Origin: an uncultured Burkholderiales bacterium
GTDB lineage: Bacteria; Pseudomonadota; Gammaproteobacteria; Burkholderiales; Thiobacillaceae
Length of the DNA: 17,686 nucleotides
Assembly (NCBI GenBank): GCA_937925755.1
Contig: CALAMX010000191.1
Coordinates: 1 to 17,686 of the forward strand
Direction: 5' to 3'
Shown here: one piece after another, positions 1 to 9,505 of the stretch
How positions within the stretch are numbered: the stretch's first letter is position 1
Layout: each line of letters begins with the position of its first letter
Made by a program: the position numbers and the translations under genes
Notes under the pieces: generated by a model
The model's database searches: none
Told to the model about the DNA's origin: nothing
What the model saw: only the letters and a program-made list of their open reading frames with translations

Positions 1-15
1 TTGGACTTGACCCCG

Positions 16-216
16 TCAGCGCCGGAAGATCCACAGAATCAGGCTCAGCAGCACAGACAACACCAGGCCGCTGGTGAAGGGAAAGTAGAAGACGAAGCCC
101 TTGCGTTCGATGCGAATGTCACCGGGCAGCTGGCCGAACCCTAGCTTGCTCAGCAATGGCCAGAGCAAGCCGAGAGCGATGAGGACGATCCCCAGGGTGA
201 TGAGCCATTTCACCAT
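16..216 (-). CDS. DUF2905 family small membrane protein
   Basis: This 66-residue protein matches the DUF2905 family in length and pattern. There is a membrane segment at about residues 4-20, a conserved middle block containing LPGDIRIERKGFVFYFP (about 30-46), and a second membrane segment at about 47-63 ending in basic residues (FRR). The family has no established function; the two helices predict an inner-membrane location. The ATG start is preceded by an AAGGGA ribosome-binding site with a spacer of 5 nt, so the start is well supported. It is the last gene of the minus-strand block, 57 bp downstream of rluB, and may be co-transcribed with it. Family assignment is from recognition of the conserved block; function is unknown. 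Confidence 0.85.
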   Translation of the reverse strand: MVKWLITLGIVLIALGLLWPLLSKLGFGQLPGDIRIERKGFVFYFPFTSGLVLSVLLSLILWIFRR

Positions 217-273
217 GTCGTTCCCTTAGCGTATCAGGCGTATCTCGATTACAAGCCTTTCACGTAGCGATGT

Positions 274-1191
274 TCAGGAATTTCGCTGCCTTGCGCGACT
301 GTGGTATGCCGCCCACGGCTTGCCGCGTGCATGCCGAGCTTGCAGGCTCGCGCCCTTTGCACTGCGACTTGCGTCTCCTTGCGCTGCGGGGAGCAGGTCA
401 ACGAGCCCGCACCATTTGAGCAGCTCGCAGATCTCTTCCTCGCCCAGATCCAGTAACATCCCTTGCTTGAGCCGAGCGGGCATGGCGATGGGGCCGAAGC
501 GCACCCGGATCAGGCGGCTGACGGTCAGGCCCAACGCCTCGATGAGCCGGCGCACCTCGCGGTTGCGGCCTTCCCTGATCACCAGCCGGTACCACTGATT
601 GGCCCCCTCACCGCCCGCCGGCTGCAGGCTGTCCACGCGCGCCACACCGTCCTTAAGGGCGATGCCCGCCTTGAGCTGGGCGATGTGTTCCGGGGTCAGG
701 CCACCCAACACACGCACGGCGTATTCGCGCTCGACCTCGTAACGCGGATGGGCCAGGCGGTCGGCCAGCTCGCCGTTCGTGGTGAAGATGAGTAGGCCCT
801 CGGTGTTGTAGTCGAGACGCCCGACAGAGATCCAGCGCTGGCCTTTGAGCCGGGGGAGCTTGTCGAACACGCTTGGGCGCCCCTGCGGGTCGTTTCGGGA
901 GACGATCTCCCCCGCCGGCTTGTGATAGAGCAATACTCGCGGAAGCGTCCTTCGCCAAGGCAGTTGCACAAGGCGCCCGTGCACCCGCACCACGTCCGTT
1001 GGGCACACGCGATCGCCCACCTGAGCGGCCTTGCCGTTGATCGAGACGGCACCGCGGGCGATGAGTTGTTCCATGTCACGGCGCGAGCCCAGCCCGGCGG
1101 CGGCCAGCATCTTGTGTAGCTTCTCGCTCTGGCTCATGGGCTCTGCCGCTATGGCCTTGTGTGGGCGACCGAGATGAGAATCGCGTGGCAT
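274..1191 (-). CDS. rluB: 23S rRNA pseudouridine(2605) synthase RluB
   Basis: RluB isomerises U2605 of 23S rRNA to pseudouridine during 50S assembly. The protein has an N-terminal S4 RNA-binding domain (from SEKLHKMLAAAGLGSRRDME) and then the RsuA/RluB catalytic domain. The catalytic Asp is in GRLDYNTEGLL (about D127 from this start), and the EGRNREVRRL motif lies toward the C-terminus. The tail of about 40 residues after the core is basic and low in complexity. The ATG at 1191 lies 4 bp after the scpB stop and is preferred. An in-frame ATG at 1233 would overlap scpB by 38 bp, and the ATG at 1137 starts directly at the S4 domain; none has a strong ribosome-binding site. Linkage of scpA-scpB-rluB is common in bacteria. 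RluF or RsuA are less likely because of the genomic context. Confidence 0.9.
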   Translation of the reverse strand: MPRDSHLGRPHKAIAAEPMSQSEKLHKMLAAAGLGSRRDMEQLIARGAVSINGKAAQVGDRVCPTDVVRVHGRLVQLPWRRTLPRVLLYHKPAGEIVSRNDPQGRPSVFDKLPRLKGQRWISVGRLDYNTEGLLIFTTNGELADRLAHPRYEVEREYAVRVLGGLTPEHIAQLKAGIALKDGVARVDSLQPAGGEGANQWYRLVIREGRNREVRRLIEALGLTVSRLIRVRFGPIAMPARLKQGMLLDLGEEEICELLKWCGLVDLLPAAQGDASRSAKGASLQARHARGKPWAAYHSRARQRNS

Positions 1192-1195
1192 GGAC

Positions 1196-1798
1196 TCAAG
1201 CGGACGCGGTGGTTTGTTGGATCTCGGGCGCATCGGATGTGGGCAGTTCCGATTGCGCGACCTCAGGCAGCGGCGGCAGTTCCGACAGGGCCCGCAAGTT
1301 GAGATCGCTCAGAAACCTTTTGGTCGTGGCATAGAGGCTCGGGCGACCTGGCACCTCCCGGTGTCCGACCGTCTCGATCCAACCCCGCTCTTCCAGGGTA
1401 CGAATGATCTGGCTGCTCACCGCCACCCCACGAATCGCCTCGATGTCTCCGCGGGTAACCGGTTGTCGGTAGGCGATGATGGCCAGGGTCTCCAGTACGG
1501 CGCGCGAGTAGCGCGGCGGCTTCTCGGGATGTAGGCGATCGAGATAGGGCTGATACTCGGGGCGAGTGCGAAAGCACCAACCTTCGGCCACCTGGACGAG
1601 CTCTACCGCCCTGCCCTCCCATGCCTTGCGCAGTTCATCCAGGGCACGGCGTAGAAGGTCGGGGTGCAGCGCATCCTCGAACACCTTGCGCAGCTCGCTA
1701 AGCGGCAGTGGCTCGCGCTGGGTGAGCAGTACGGCCTCCAGGATGCGTTTGACGTCTTCCAGACTAGTGAGCGGGTTCACCATGGTATAGACGAGCAT
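1196..1798 (-). CDS. scpB: Segregation and condensation protein B (ScpB)
   Basis: ScpB is the paired winged-helix kite subunit of the SMC-ScpAB condensin, which compacts and segregates the chromosome. The first winged helix starts near residue 9 (LEDVKRILEAVLLTQREPLPLSEL in two parts). The second contains the family signature RAVLETLAIIAYRQPVTRGD followed by EAIRGVAVSSQIIRTLEERG. At 200 residues the length is typical. The start at 1798 overlaps the end of scpA by 35 bp. A second in-frame ATG at 1783 (MVNPLTSLED) shortens the overlap to 20 bp and is equally possible, since neither has a clear ribosome-binding site. The overlap implies translational coupling with scpA, which suits a complex with fixed stoichiometry. 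Confidence 0.93.
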   Translation of the reverse strand: MLVYTMVNPLTSLEDVKRILEAVLLTQREPLPLSELRKVFEDALHPDLLRRALDELRKAWEGRAVELVQVAEGWCFRTRPEYQPYLDRLHPEKPPRYSRAVLETLAIIAYRQPVTRGDIEAIRGVAVSSQIIRTLEERGWIETVGHREVPGRPSLYATTKRFLSDLNLRALSELPPLPEVAQSELPTSDAPEIQQTTASA

Positions 1799-2591
1799 GG
1801 ATGGGTGCGAACGGGGTGGCCTGGATGATCTCCACCAGACGTTCGCGCACCAGTTCGAGCAGGGCGAGCAGGGTCACCACAAGCTCGGCGCGTCCACCCG
1901 CGCGTGAAAAAAGGTCGCTGAACAGGACGAGCGGCTCGCTCTGTAAGGTCTTGAGGATGCGGCTCATCTGGTCGCGTACCGAGAGCTCCTGGCGGCTGAC
2001 GCGGTGATGACGGCTCATGTGCGCCCGCTTGAGGATCACGTGCCAGGCCGCTAGCAGCTCTGCCAGCGATACCTGCGGCAGGCGGGCGATTGCCGGGCGC
2101 TCTACCGCCACGCCGACGGGTAAGAAGTCGCGTCCCAACTGGGGGAGACAGTCCAATCGGCGGGCCGCTTCACGCATCCGTTCGTATTCCAGTAGTCGCC
2201 GCACCAGCTCCGCACGCGGGTCGAGCGCCTCGCCCTCTTCCACTGACTGCGGTCGTGGCAAAAGCATGCGCGACTTGATCTCGATCAGCATGGCCGCCAT
2301 CACCAGGTACTCCGCCGCAAGCTCCAGGCGGCGCCGGCGCATCGCCTCGACATACTCGATGTACTGGCGGGTCAGCTCCGCCATGGGAATGTCCAGCACA
2401 TTGATGTTGTTGCGACGGATGAGCCAGAGCAGAAGATCCAGGGGCCCTTCGAAGGCCTCCAGGATGACCTCCAGGGCATCCGGCGGGATGTATAGGTCCT
2501 GTGGTAGGTCGCGCCACTCTTCGCCGAGCACACGCGCGACCGGGGGTGCTTGTGCGGCATCCAATGCAACTGGGGCTGACGTGCGGGGCAT
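1764..2591 (-). CDS. scpA: Segregation and condensation protein A (ScpA)
   Basis: ScpA is the kleisin that bridges the SMC heads and binds ScpB. The N-terminal kleisin signature is clear: FEGPLDLLLWLIRRNNINVLDIPM, then YLVMAAMLIEIKSRMLLPRP. The C-terminal winged-helix region ends the protein (VTLLALLELVRERLVEIIQ). The reading frame stays open to a TTG at 2606, but the first ATG at 2591 (MPRTSAPVALD) is preferred; the region before the kleisin motif is a poorly conserved linker. The gene begins 29 bp after the Lon stop codon and overlaps scpB, so it is probably co-transcribed with both. The length of about 275 residues is normal for proteobacterial ScpA. Confidence 0.93.
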   Translation of the reverse strand: MPRTSAPVALDAAQAPPVARVLGEEWRDLPQDLYIPPDALEVILEAFEGPLDLLLWLIRRNNINVLDIPMAELTRQYIEYVEAMRRRRLELAAEYLVMAAMLIEIKSRMLLPRPQSVEEGEALDPRAELVRRLLEYERMREAARRLDCLPQLGRDFLPVGVAVERPAIARLPQVSLAELLAAWHVILKRAHMSRHHRVSRQELSVRDQMSRILKTLQSEPLVLFSDLFSRAGGRAELVVTLLALLELVRERLVEIIQATPFAPIHARLYHGEPAH

Positions 2592-2620
2592 GGCCTGGGT
2601 TGGCAATCGGTCAGCAAGGA

Positions 2621-5029
<2,409 letters not shown>

Positions 5030-5059
5030 GGTGGTATCCGGTCTGTCGATACACCGTGG

Positions 5060-5086
5060 GTATGGCCGGGCAGCCCCAATTTCAAG
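5060..5086 (-). promoter_or_regulatory. Sigma-32 (RpoH)-type promoter of the Lon gene
   Basis: Reading the minus strand, a -35 CTTGAA (5081-5086, in the longer match GTCTTGAAA) is followed after 15 bp by CCATAC (5060-5065). This resembles the sigma-32 consensus CTTGAA with a 13-16 bp spacer and CCCCATnT. The predicted start near 5053 leaves a leader of about 24 nt before the Lon ATG. The -10 matches only the CCAT core. The site lies in the 75-bp gap between trpS and Lon, where a stress promoter for Lon would be expected. Confidence 0.6.
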
Positions 5087-5104
5087 ACTGGCTAGGCAAG
5101 CAGC

Positions 5105-6307
5105 TCAAAGCTGCACCAAGCCCATCGCCTCGCGCACGTCGCGTAGGGTCTCGCGGGCGAGGTCGCGTGCCTTCTCGCAGCCGTCGGCAATGATGTTGCG
5201 CACGCTGTCGGGGTCCTCGGCCAGGGCGCGGGCGCGTTCCTGGATCGGGGCTAGCTCGCTCAAGACGGCGTCGATGACGGGCTGCTTGCACTCCAAGCAG
5301 CCGATGCCCGCCGTGGTGCAGCCCTCCTGCACCCAAGTCTTCCGTGCCTCGTCGCTGTAGACCTGGTGTAGTTGCCAGACCGGACAGCGCTCCGGGTTGC
5401 CCGGGTCGCTGCGACGGATACGGGCCGGGTCGGTGGGCATGGTGCGGATCTTCTTACGTATTACTTCAGGATCCTCGCGTAACGCTATGGTGTTATTGTA
5501 GGATTTTGACATTTTCTGGCCGTCCAGCCCCGGCATCTTCGACGCGGGCGTGAGTAGGGCATCGGGCTCGATCAGGATCCTCTTTCCGCCGCCCTCCAGA
5601 TAACCGTAGAGCCTTTCCATGTCGCCTAGGCTCAGGTTCTGGGTCTCCGCCAGCAGCGCCCGCGCCGCCGCCAACGCCTCCTGGTCACCGGCCTGCTGGT
5701 AACGCGTGCGCAACTCCTCGTAGAGCTTGCCCTTCTTGCCACCCAGCTTTTTGATGGCCGCCTGGGCCTTCTCCTCGTAGCCGGGTTCGCGACCGTAGAG
5801 ATGGTTGAAGCGGCGAGCGATCTCGCGCGCAAATTCGATGTGCGGCACCTGGTCCTCGCCCACCGGCACCTTGTTTGCACGATAGATGAGGATGTCGGCC
5901 GCCTGCAGCAGGGGATAGCCGAGAAAGCCGTAAGTCGACAGATCCTTGTCGACGAGCTTTTCCTGCTGATCCTTGTAGGTTGGCACCCGCTCGAGCCAGC
6001 CCAGTGGCGTCATCATCGACAAGAGCAGGTGCAGTTCGGCATGCTCGATCACCTGCGACTGGATGAACAGCACGGCCTTGGTGGGATCCACCCCGGCCGC
6101 CAGCCAATCGATCACCATCTGCCAAGTGTTGTCCTCGATGGACAATGGGTCATCGTAGTGGGTGGTGAGGGCATGCCAGTCAGCGACGAAAAACAGGCAC
6201 TCGTACTCGTGTTGCAGCCGCAGCCAGTTCTTGAGCACCCCATGGTAGTGTCCGAGATGCAGGGCACCGGTGGGACGCATACCGGAGAGGACGCGATCGG
6301 CGTACAT
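5105..6307 (-). CDS. trpS: Tryptophan-tRNA ligase (TrpRS), long form with Cys cluster
   Basis: TrpRS charges tRNA-Trp with tryptophan in the cytoplasm. The class I HIGH signature appears as TGALHLGHYHG (residues 13-23) and the KMSKS loop is at 265-269 (GQKMSKSYNN). At 400 residues it is longer than the 334-residue E. coli enzyme. The extra length is an insert before KMSKS, around KKLGGKKGKLYEEL and the helix after it, plus a longer C-terminal part. Four cysteines, C308, C330, C337 and C340, have spacing C-x21-C-x6-C-x2-C, close to the [4Fe-4S] motif known from Thermotoga TrpRS. I recall the same long, Cys-containing form in other Betaproteobacteria. The ATG lies 19 bp after the M50 peptidase gene, suggesting one transcript from rnm through trpS. 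Confidence 0.95.
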   Translation of the reverse strand: MYADRVLSGMRPTGALHLGHYHGVLKNWLRLQHEYECLFFVADWHALTTHYDDPLSIEDNTWQMVIDWLAAGVDPTKAVLFIQSQVIEHAELHLLLSMMTPLGWLERVPTYKDQQEKLVDKDLSTYGFLGYPLLQAADILIYRANKVPVGEDQVPHIEFAREIARRFNHLYGREPGYEEKAQAAIKKLGGKKGKLYEELRTRYQQAGDQEALAAARALLAETQNLSLGDMERLYGYLEGGGKRILIEPDALLTPASKMPGLDGQKMSKSYNNTIALREDPEVIRKKIRTMPTDPARIRRSDPGNPERCPVWQLHQVYSDEARKTWVQEGCTTAGIGCLECKQPVIDAVLSELAPIQERARALAEDPDSVRNIIADGCEKARDLARETLRDVREAMGLVQL

Positions 6308-6326
6308 GGTTTTGGATCTCGAGCGG

Positions 6327-7037
6327 TTAGTTCAGAACGATTTGGATGAGGCTCAAAAGCTCGATGGAGTGGATGCCGAAGACCGTGGCGCACAGGGCGA
6401 TGACGGCTCGGATCAGGGGCCAGATGAATACGCCAAGCAGGCCGGCGAACAGCAGCGCCAACAGGATGAACAGCCCATAAGGTTCCACCCGCGCCAGACC
6501 ATAGGCCAGACGCGGTGGCAGCAAGCTCACCGCAATGCGTCCACCGTCGAGCGGCGGCACAGGTAGCAGGTTCAGGGCCATGAGGACGGCGTTGATGAAC
6601 ACGCCGGCCGCGCCCATGAGTGCCAGCGGCATGGCGAAACTGCTGCCCTGGATGGCAAAGGCGAGCTTGATCATCGCCGTCCAGAACAGGGCCATCAGCA
6701 GGTTGGCGCCGGGACCGGCCGCCGCGACCCACAGCATGTCCTGCTTGGGCCGGCGCAGATTGCGGAAATTCACCGGCACCGGCTTGGCCCAACCGAACAG
6801 GATGCCGCCTCCCCCCGCCAGCTTGGACAGGAGCAGGATGCCCAATGGAACGATGACGGTGCCAACCGGGTCGATATGCCGCAGGGGGTTCAGGCTGATC
6901 CGGCCCGCCAGCTCCGCCGTGCGGTCGCCAAAGCGACGCGCCGCATAGCCGTGCGCCGCCTCGTGCAGGGTGATGGCATAGATCACCGGCAGGGCGAAGA
7001 CCGCCACCTTTTGGATCAGATTGAGTTCCACGTCCAC
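6327..7037 (-). CDS. Site-2 protease family (M50) zinc membrane peptidase
   Basis: This is a small polytopic intramembrane metalloprotease of the rhomboid-independent S2P/M50B group. The zinc site is HEAAH (residues 25-29) in the first membrane segment, and the third ligand is D164 in LNLLPVPPLDGGR. Further hydrophobic segments lie near 75-95, 105-130, 135-160 and at the C-terminus. Substrates are unknown for this short form, which lacks the PDZ domain of RseP. The GTG at 7037 is preferred: it lies 7 bp after the yciO stop, preceded by an AGGGGGG stretch, and gives an N-terminus (VDVELNLIQK) like homologues. GTG 7031 is an alternative, while the upstream ATG at 7082 would overlap yciO by 38 bp. 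The yciO-M50-trpS order is a familiar betaproteobacterial arrangement. Confidence 0.87.
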   Translation of the reverse strand: MDVELNLIQKVAVFALPVIYAITLHEAAHGYAARRFGDRTAELAGRISLNPLRHIDPVGTVIVPLGILLLSKLAGGGGILFGWAKPVPVNFRNLRRPKQDMLWVAAAGPGANLLMALFWTAMIKLAFAIQGSSFAMPLALMGAAGVFINAVLMALNLLPVPPLDGGRIAVSLLPPRLAYGLARVEPYGLFILLALLFAGLLGVFIWPLIRAVIALCATVFGIHSIELLSLIQIVLN

Positions 7038-7044
7038 GGCCCCC

Positions 7045-7671
7045 CTATTCCAGGCCGAAGGGGTGGAGATCCCCTCGGCCACGGCGGATCACCACGGGCG
7101 CCTCGCCGGTCAGGTCGATCACCGTGGTCGGCTGCAGGCTGCAGGGGCCGGCATCCAAGATCACATCGACCTGTTTTTCCAGCCGCGCGCGGATCTCCCA
7201 GGCATCGTTCAAGGGGCGGTCCTCATCGGGAAGACTCAGGGTCATGGACAGGATCGGTTCACCCAGCTCGGCGAGCAGCGCCGACACCACCGGGTGGTCG
7301 GGCACACGCAGTCCTATGGTATTGCGCTTGGGGTGCAGCAGCCGGCGCGGCACCTCGCGCGTGGCCTCGAGGATGAAGGTGTAACCGCCGGGGGTGGCCG
7401 CCTTGAGCAGCCGGTACTGGCGGTTGTCCACCCGTGCGTAGTGGGCGATCTCCGAGAGGTCGCGGCACACGAGTGTGAAGTGGTGCTTGTCGTCCACCCC
7501 ACGGATGGCGCGGATGCGCTCCATGCCCGCCTTGTTGCCGATCATGCAGCCCAAGGCGTAGCAGGAGTCGGTCGGGTAGGCCATGATGCCGCCGGCGCGC
7601 AGGATGCGCACGGTCTCGCGGATGAGGCGCGGCTGCGGGTTATCCGGATGGACGCTGAAGAATTGGGCCAC
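7045..7671 (-). CDS. yciO: YciO-type protein (Sua5/YciO/YrdC fold)
   Basis: The 208-residue product belongs to the Sua5/YciO/YrdC (TsaC) superfamily that includes the L-threonylcarbamoyladenylate synthases of tRNA t6A synthesis. It matches E. coli YciO closely: AQFFSVHPDNPQPRLI at the N-terminus, YPTDSCYALGC, HHFTLVCRDLSEIAHYA, TPGGYTFILEATREVPRRLL and KQVDVILDAG. YciO proteins are a separate branch whose physiological role is less certain than that of TsaC. The GTG at 7671 is the start: it is 11 bp downstream of the rnm stop, has GGTGAA upstream, and gives the family N-terminus. The frame is open far upstream, but that part is antisense-like arginine-rich sequence overlapping rnm and is not coding. 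rnm-yciO is also adjacent in E. coli. Confidence 0.9.
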   Translation of the reverse strand: MAQFFSVHPDNPQPRLIRETVRILRAGGIMAYPTDSCYALGCMIGNKAGMERIRAIRGVDDKHHFTLVCRDLSEIAHYARVDNRQYRLLKAATPGGYTFILEATREVPRRLLHPKRNTIGLRVPDHPVVSALLAELGEPILSMTLSLPDEDRPLNDAWEIRARLEKQVDVILDAGPCSLQPTTVIDLTGEAPVVIRRGRGDLHPFGLE

Positions 7672-7681
7672 GGGTACACGT

Positions 7682-8509
7682 TCACCAGGTTTCCCAGAGC
7701 GGCCGGCAGCCAGGCGGTAGCGGGGCGAGCCGGCCCAGCTCGCGGCCGCCCTCGCCGGGGGCGTGGAAATCGGAGCCAACCGAGGCATAGAGGCCGAATT
7801 CCTGCGCCAGTGCGGCAAAGATTGGCACCTGCTCCTCGCTGTGGCTGCCCGTGACGACCTCCAATCCCACTCCACCCAGGTCACGGAATTCCTGTAGCAG
7901 CAAGCACATCTTCTCGCGGCCGAAATTGTAACGACCCGGATGGGCCAGCACGGCCTGTCCGCCTGCCGCCCGGATCCACTCGACCGCCGCTTGCAGGCTG
8001 GCCCACTCGTGCGGCACATAGCCCGGCTTGCCCTTGACCAGATATTTCTTGAAGACGGTCTTCACGTCTTTGACATAGCCCTCCTCGACCAGGAAACGGG
8101 CGAAGTGGGTGCGGCCGATCAGCTCCTTGTTCTCCGCGTAGGCATAGGCCCCCTCTAGGGCGCCGGCGATGCCCATGCGCGCCAGGGCCTCTGCCATCCG
8201 CCGCGCCCGCTCGGCGCGGCCATTGCGGTTGGCGGCCAGCCCGGCCAGGAGCTGTGGGTTTTCGTGGTCGATGTTGAGTCCGACCACGTGCACCGTCTGC
8301 CCGCCCCAGGTCACCGAGATCTCGACGCCGGCCACGTAGCGCATGCCGAGCCGTCGTGCCGTCGCCGCCGCCGCGGCCTGGCCGCGCAGATCGTCATGGT
8401 CGGTGAGTGCGAGCACGTCCACCCCCTGTTCATGGGCACGTGTCACCAGGGCCACGGGACTGAGGACGCCATCCGATGCGGTGGAGTGGCAGTGCAGGTC
8501 GAAGATCAC
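7682..8509 (-). CDS. rnm: PHP-domain 5'-3' exoribonuclease (RNase AM / YciV)
   Basis: This 275-residue PHP-superfamily metal-dependent phosphoesterase corresponds to E. coli YciV (TrpH), now known as RNase AM, which trims 5' ends of rRNAs and can hydrolyse 3',5'-nucleotide bisphosphates. The metal-binding motifs are visible: DLHCHSTASDG (residues 4-14), LALTDHDDLRG, the aspartate/glutamate strand VAGVEIS, AHPGRYN and the C-terminal VGSDFHAPG. It starts with GTG at 8509, with a poor ribosome-binding site (GAGCATAG). It is the first gene of the minus-strand block and has an extended -10 promoter about 30 bp upstream. The gene ends 11 bp before yciO. Substrate assignment is from orthology. Confidence 0.9.
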   Translation of the reverse strand: MIFDLHCHSTASDGVLSPVALVTRAHEQGVDVLALTDHDDLRGQAAAAATARRLGMRYVAGVEISVTWGGQTVHVVGLNIDHENPQLLAGLAANRNGRAERARRMAEALARMGIAGALEGAYAYAENKELIGRTHFARFLVEEGYVKDVKTVFKKYLVKGKPGYVPHEWASLQAAVEWIRAAGGQAVLAHPGRYNFGREKMCLLLQEFRDLGGVGLEVVTGSHSEEQVPIFAALAQEFGLYASVGSDFHAPGEGGRELGRLAPLPPGCRPLWETW

Positions 8510-8538
8510 CTATGCTCGCGCTTGTGGGTTGCCCCGGC

Positions 8539-8547
8539 ATCATAGCA
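8539..8547 (-). promoter_or_regulatory. Extended -10 promoter for rnm-yciO-M50-trpS
   Basis: On the minus strand the sequence reads TGC followed by TATGAT (8539-8544), a TGn extended -10 with five of six consensus bases. The -35 position 17 bp upstream reads TGGCCG, a weak match. The predicted start near 8532 gives a leader of about 22 nt to the rnm GTG. An 8-bp inverted repeat (8545-8573) begins at the base adjoining this -10 and covers the spacer and part of the -35. Confidence 0.5.
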
Positions 8548-8573
8548 AAATGCCGTTCTGCCGGCCATTTTGC
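8545..8573. repeat. 8-bp inverted repeat in the rnm/yciB divergent region
   Basis: GCAAAATG (8545-8552) and CATTTTGC (8566-8573) are perfect inverted copies separated by 13 bp. The spacer itself contains CCG and CGG that can pair, extending the symmetry. It occupies the 88-bp gap between the divergent genes rnm and yciB and abuts the rnm -10. It could be an operator for a dimeric regulator, or a hairpin in the yciB leader. Confidence 0.6.
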
Positions 8574-8597
8574 CGCGAGCCGATCTTCTGTCTGTGT

Positions 8598-9203
8598 ATG
8601 AAGTTACTGTTCGATTTGTTTCCCGTCCTGCTCTTCTTCATCGCCTACCAGTGGGGGGAGGCCAACCCTGCGGCCGCCCAAGCGGCGCTCGATGCCTTCG
8701 GGGTCCACCTGGCCAGCGCCACCAAGCCGGGGGTCTTCCTGGCCACCCTGGTGGCGATCGCCGCCACGCTCGTGCAGGTGGTCTGGGTCTGGTTGCGCCA
8801 CCGCAAGGTCGACACCATGCTGTGGGTATCCCTCGTGCTCATCGTGGTCTTCGGCGGCGCCACCCTGTTCTTGCACGACGAGGCCTTCATCAAGTGGAAG
8901 CCGACGGTGCTCTATTGGCTGTTCGCCCTTGCCTTGGGGCTTGCGCCAGTGCTGTTCGAGCGCAACCTGATCCGCCTGCTGATGGAGAAACAGGTGAGCC
9001 TGCCCGATGCCGTCTGGGAGCGTCTCAACCTGGGCTGGGCCGGGTTTTTCGCCTTTCTCGGCGTGGCCAATCTCTTCGTGGCCTTCCGCTACTCGACCGA
9101 TACCTGGGTCAATTTCAAGCTCTTCGGCACGCTGGGGCTGATGTTGGTCTTCGTGCTCGGCCAAACGCTCTATCTCACCCGTCACCTCAAGGAGAGCGAA
9201 TGA
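8598..9203 (+). CDS. yciB: Inner membrane septation protein A (YciB/IspZ)
   Basis: YciB is an inner-membrane protein that affects cell-envelope synthesis and septation in enterobacteria. This product of 201 residues has about five or six hydrophobic segments and the family start MKLLFDLFPVLLFFIAYQ. Other conserved blocks are FGGATLFLHDEAFIKWKPT and a final segment WVNFKLFGTLGLMLVF. It is a little longer than E. coli YciB (about 180 residues). The ATG at 8598 was chosen over upstream in-frame starts because it gives the family N-terminus; upstream residues read from within rnm antisense. The stop overlaps the yciI start in an ATGA. It leads the plus-strand yciB-yciI-bolA-ppiC operon. Confidence 0.93.
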   Translation: MKLLFDLFPVLLFFIAYQWGEANPAAAQAALDAFGVHLASATKPGVFLATLVAIAATLVQVVWVWLRHRKVDTMLWVSLVLIVVFGGATLFLHDEAFIKWKPTVLYWLFALALGLAPVLFERNLIRLLMEKQVSLPDAVWERLNLGWAGFFAFLGVANLFVAFRYSTDTWVNFKLFGTLGLMLVFVLGQTLYLTRHLKESE

Positions 9204-9505
9204 GCCTTTACTACGCCATCCTCGGCGAGGATGTGCCGGACAGCCTGCCCCGGCGACAGGCGGCGCGACCTGCACACCTCGCGCGCCTGAAGGCCTTGCA
9301 GGACGAGGGCCGCCTGCTAGCCGCCGGCCCCTTCCCCGCCATCGACAGCCCAGACCCCGGTCCGGCCGGTTTTAGCGGTAGCCTCATCGTCGCCGCCTTC
9401 GATAGCCTCGAGGCCGCGCAAGCGTGGGCCGAGGCCGACCCCTATGTCGCCGCTGGCGTCTATGCCCGCGTCAGCGTGAAACCATTCAAAAAGGTCTTGC
9501 CATGA
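9200..9505 (+). CDS. yciI: YciI family protein
   Basis: The 101-residue product matches E. coli YciI along its length: DSLPRRQAARPAHLARLKAL, DEGRLLAAGPFPAID, SLEAAQAWAEADPYVAAGVY and the end VSVKPFKKVLP. YCII-fold proteins are small ferredoxin-like dimers with a conserved His (in RPAHLARL) and Asp (in ADPY) that form a putative active site. No reaction is established for YciI itself. The ATG overlaps the yciB stop (ATGA), with GGAGAG upstream as the ribosome-binding site, and the gene's own stop overlaps bolA the same way, so the three genes are very probably translationally coupled. Confidence 0.93.
   Translation: MSLYYAILGEDVPDSLPRRQAARPAHLARLKALQDEGRLLAAGPFPAIDSPDPGPAGFSGSLIVAAFDSLEAAQAWAEADPYVAAGVYARVSVKPFKKVLP

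Noticed and set aside
5100..5114. Hairpin GCAGCT-TTG-AGCTGC at the end of trpS as an intrinsic terminator
   Set aside because: The stem is only 6 bp and overlaps the stop codon, and no U-run follows. It may be chance.
7672..8019. Upstream in-frame extension of yciO through the rnm coding region
   Set aside because: It is antisense-like, Arg/Cys/Ser-rich sequence read in another frame of rnm. The family N-terminus starts at GTG 7671.
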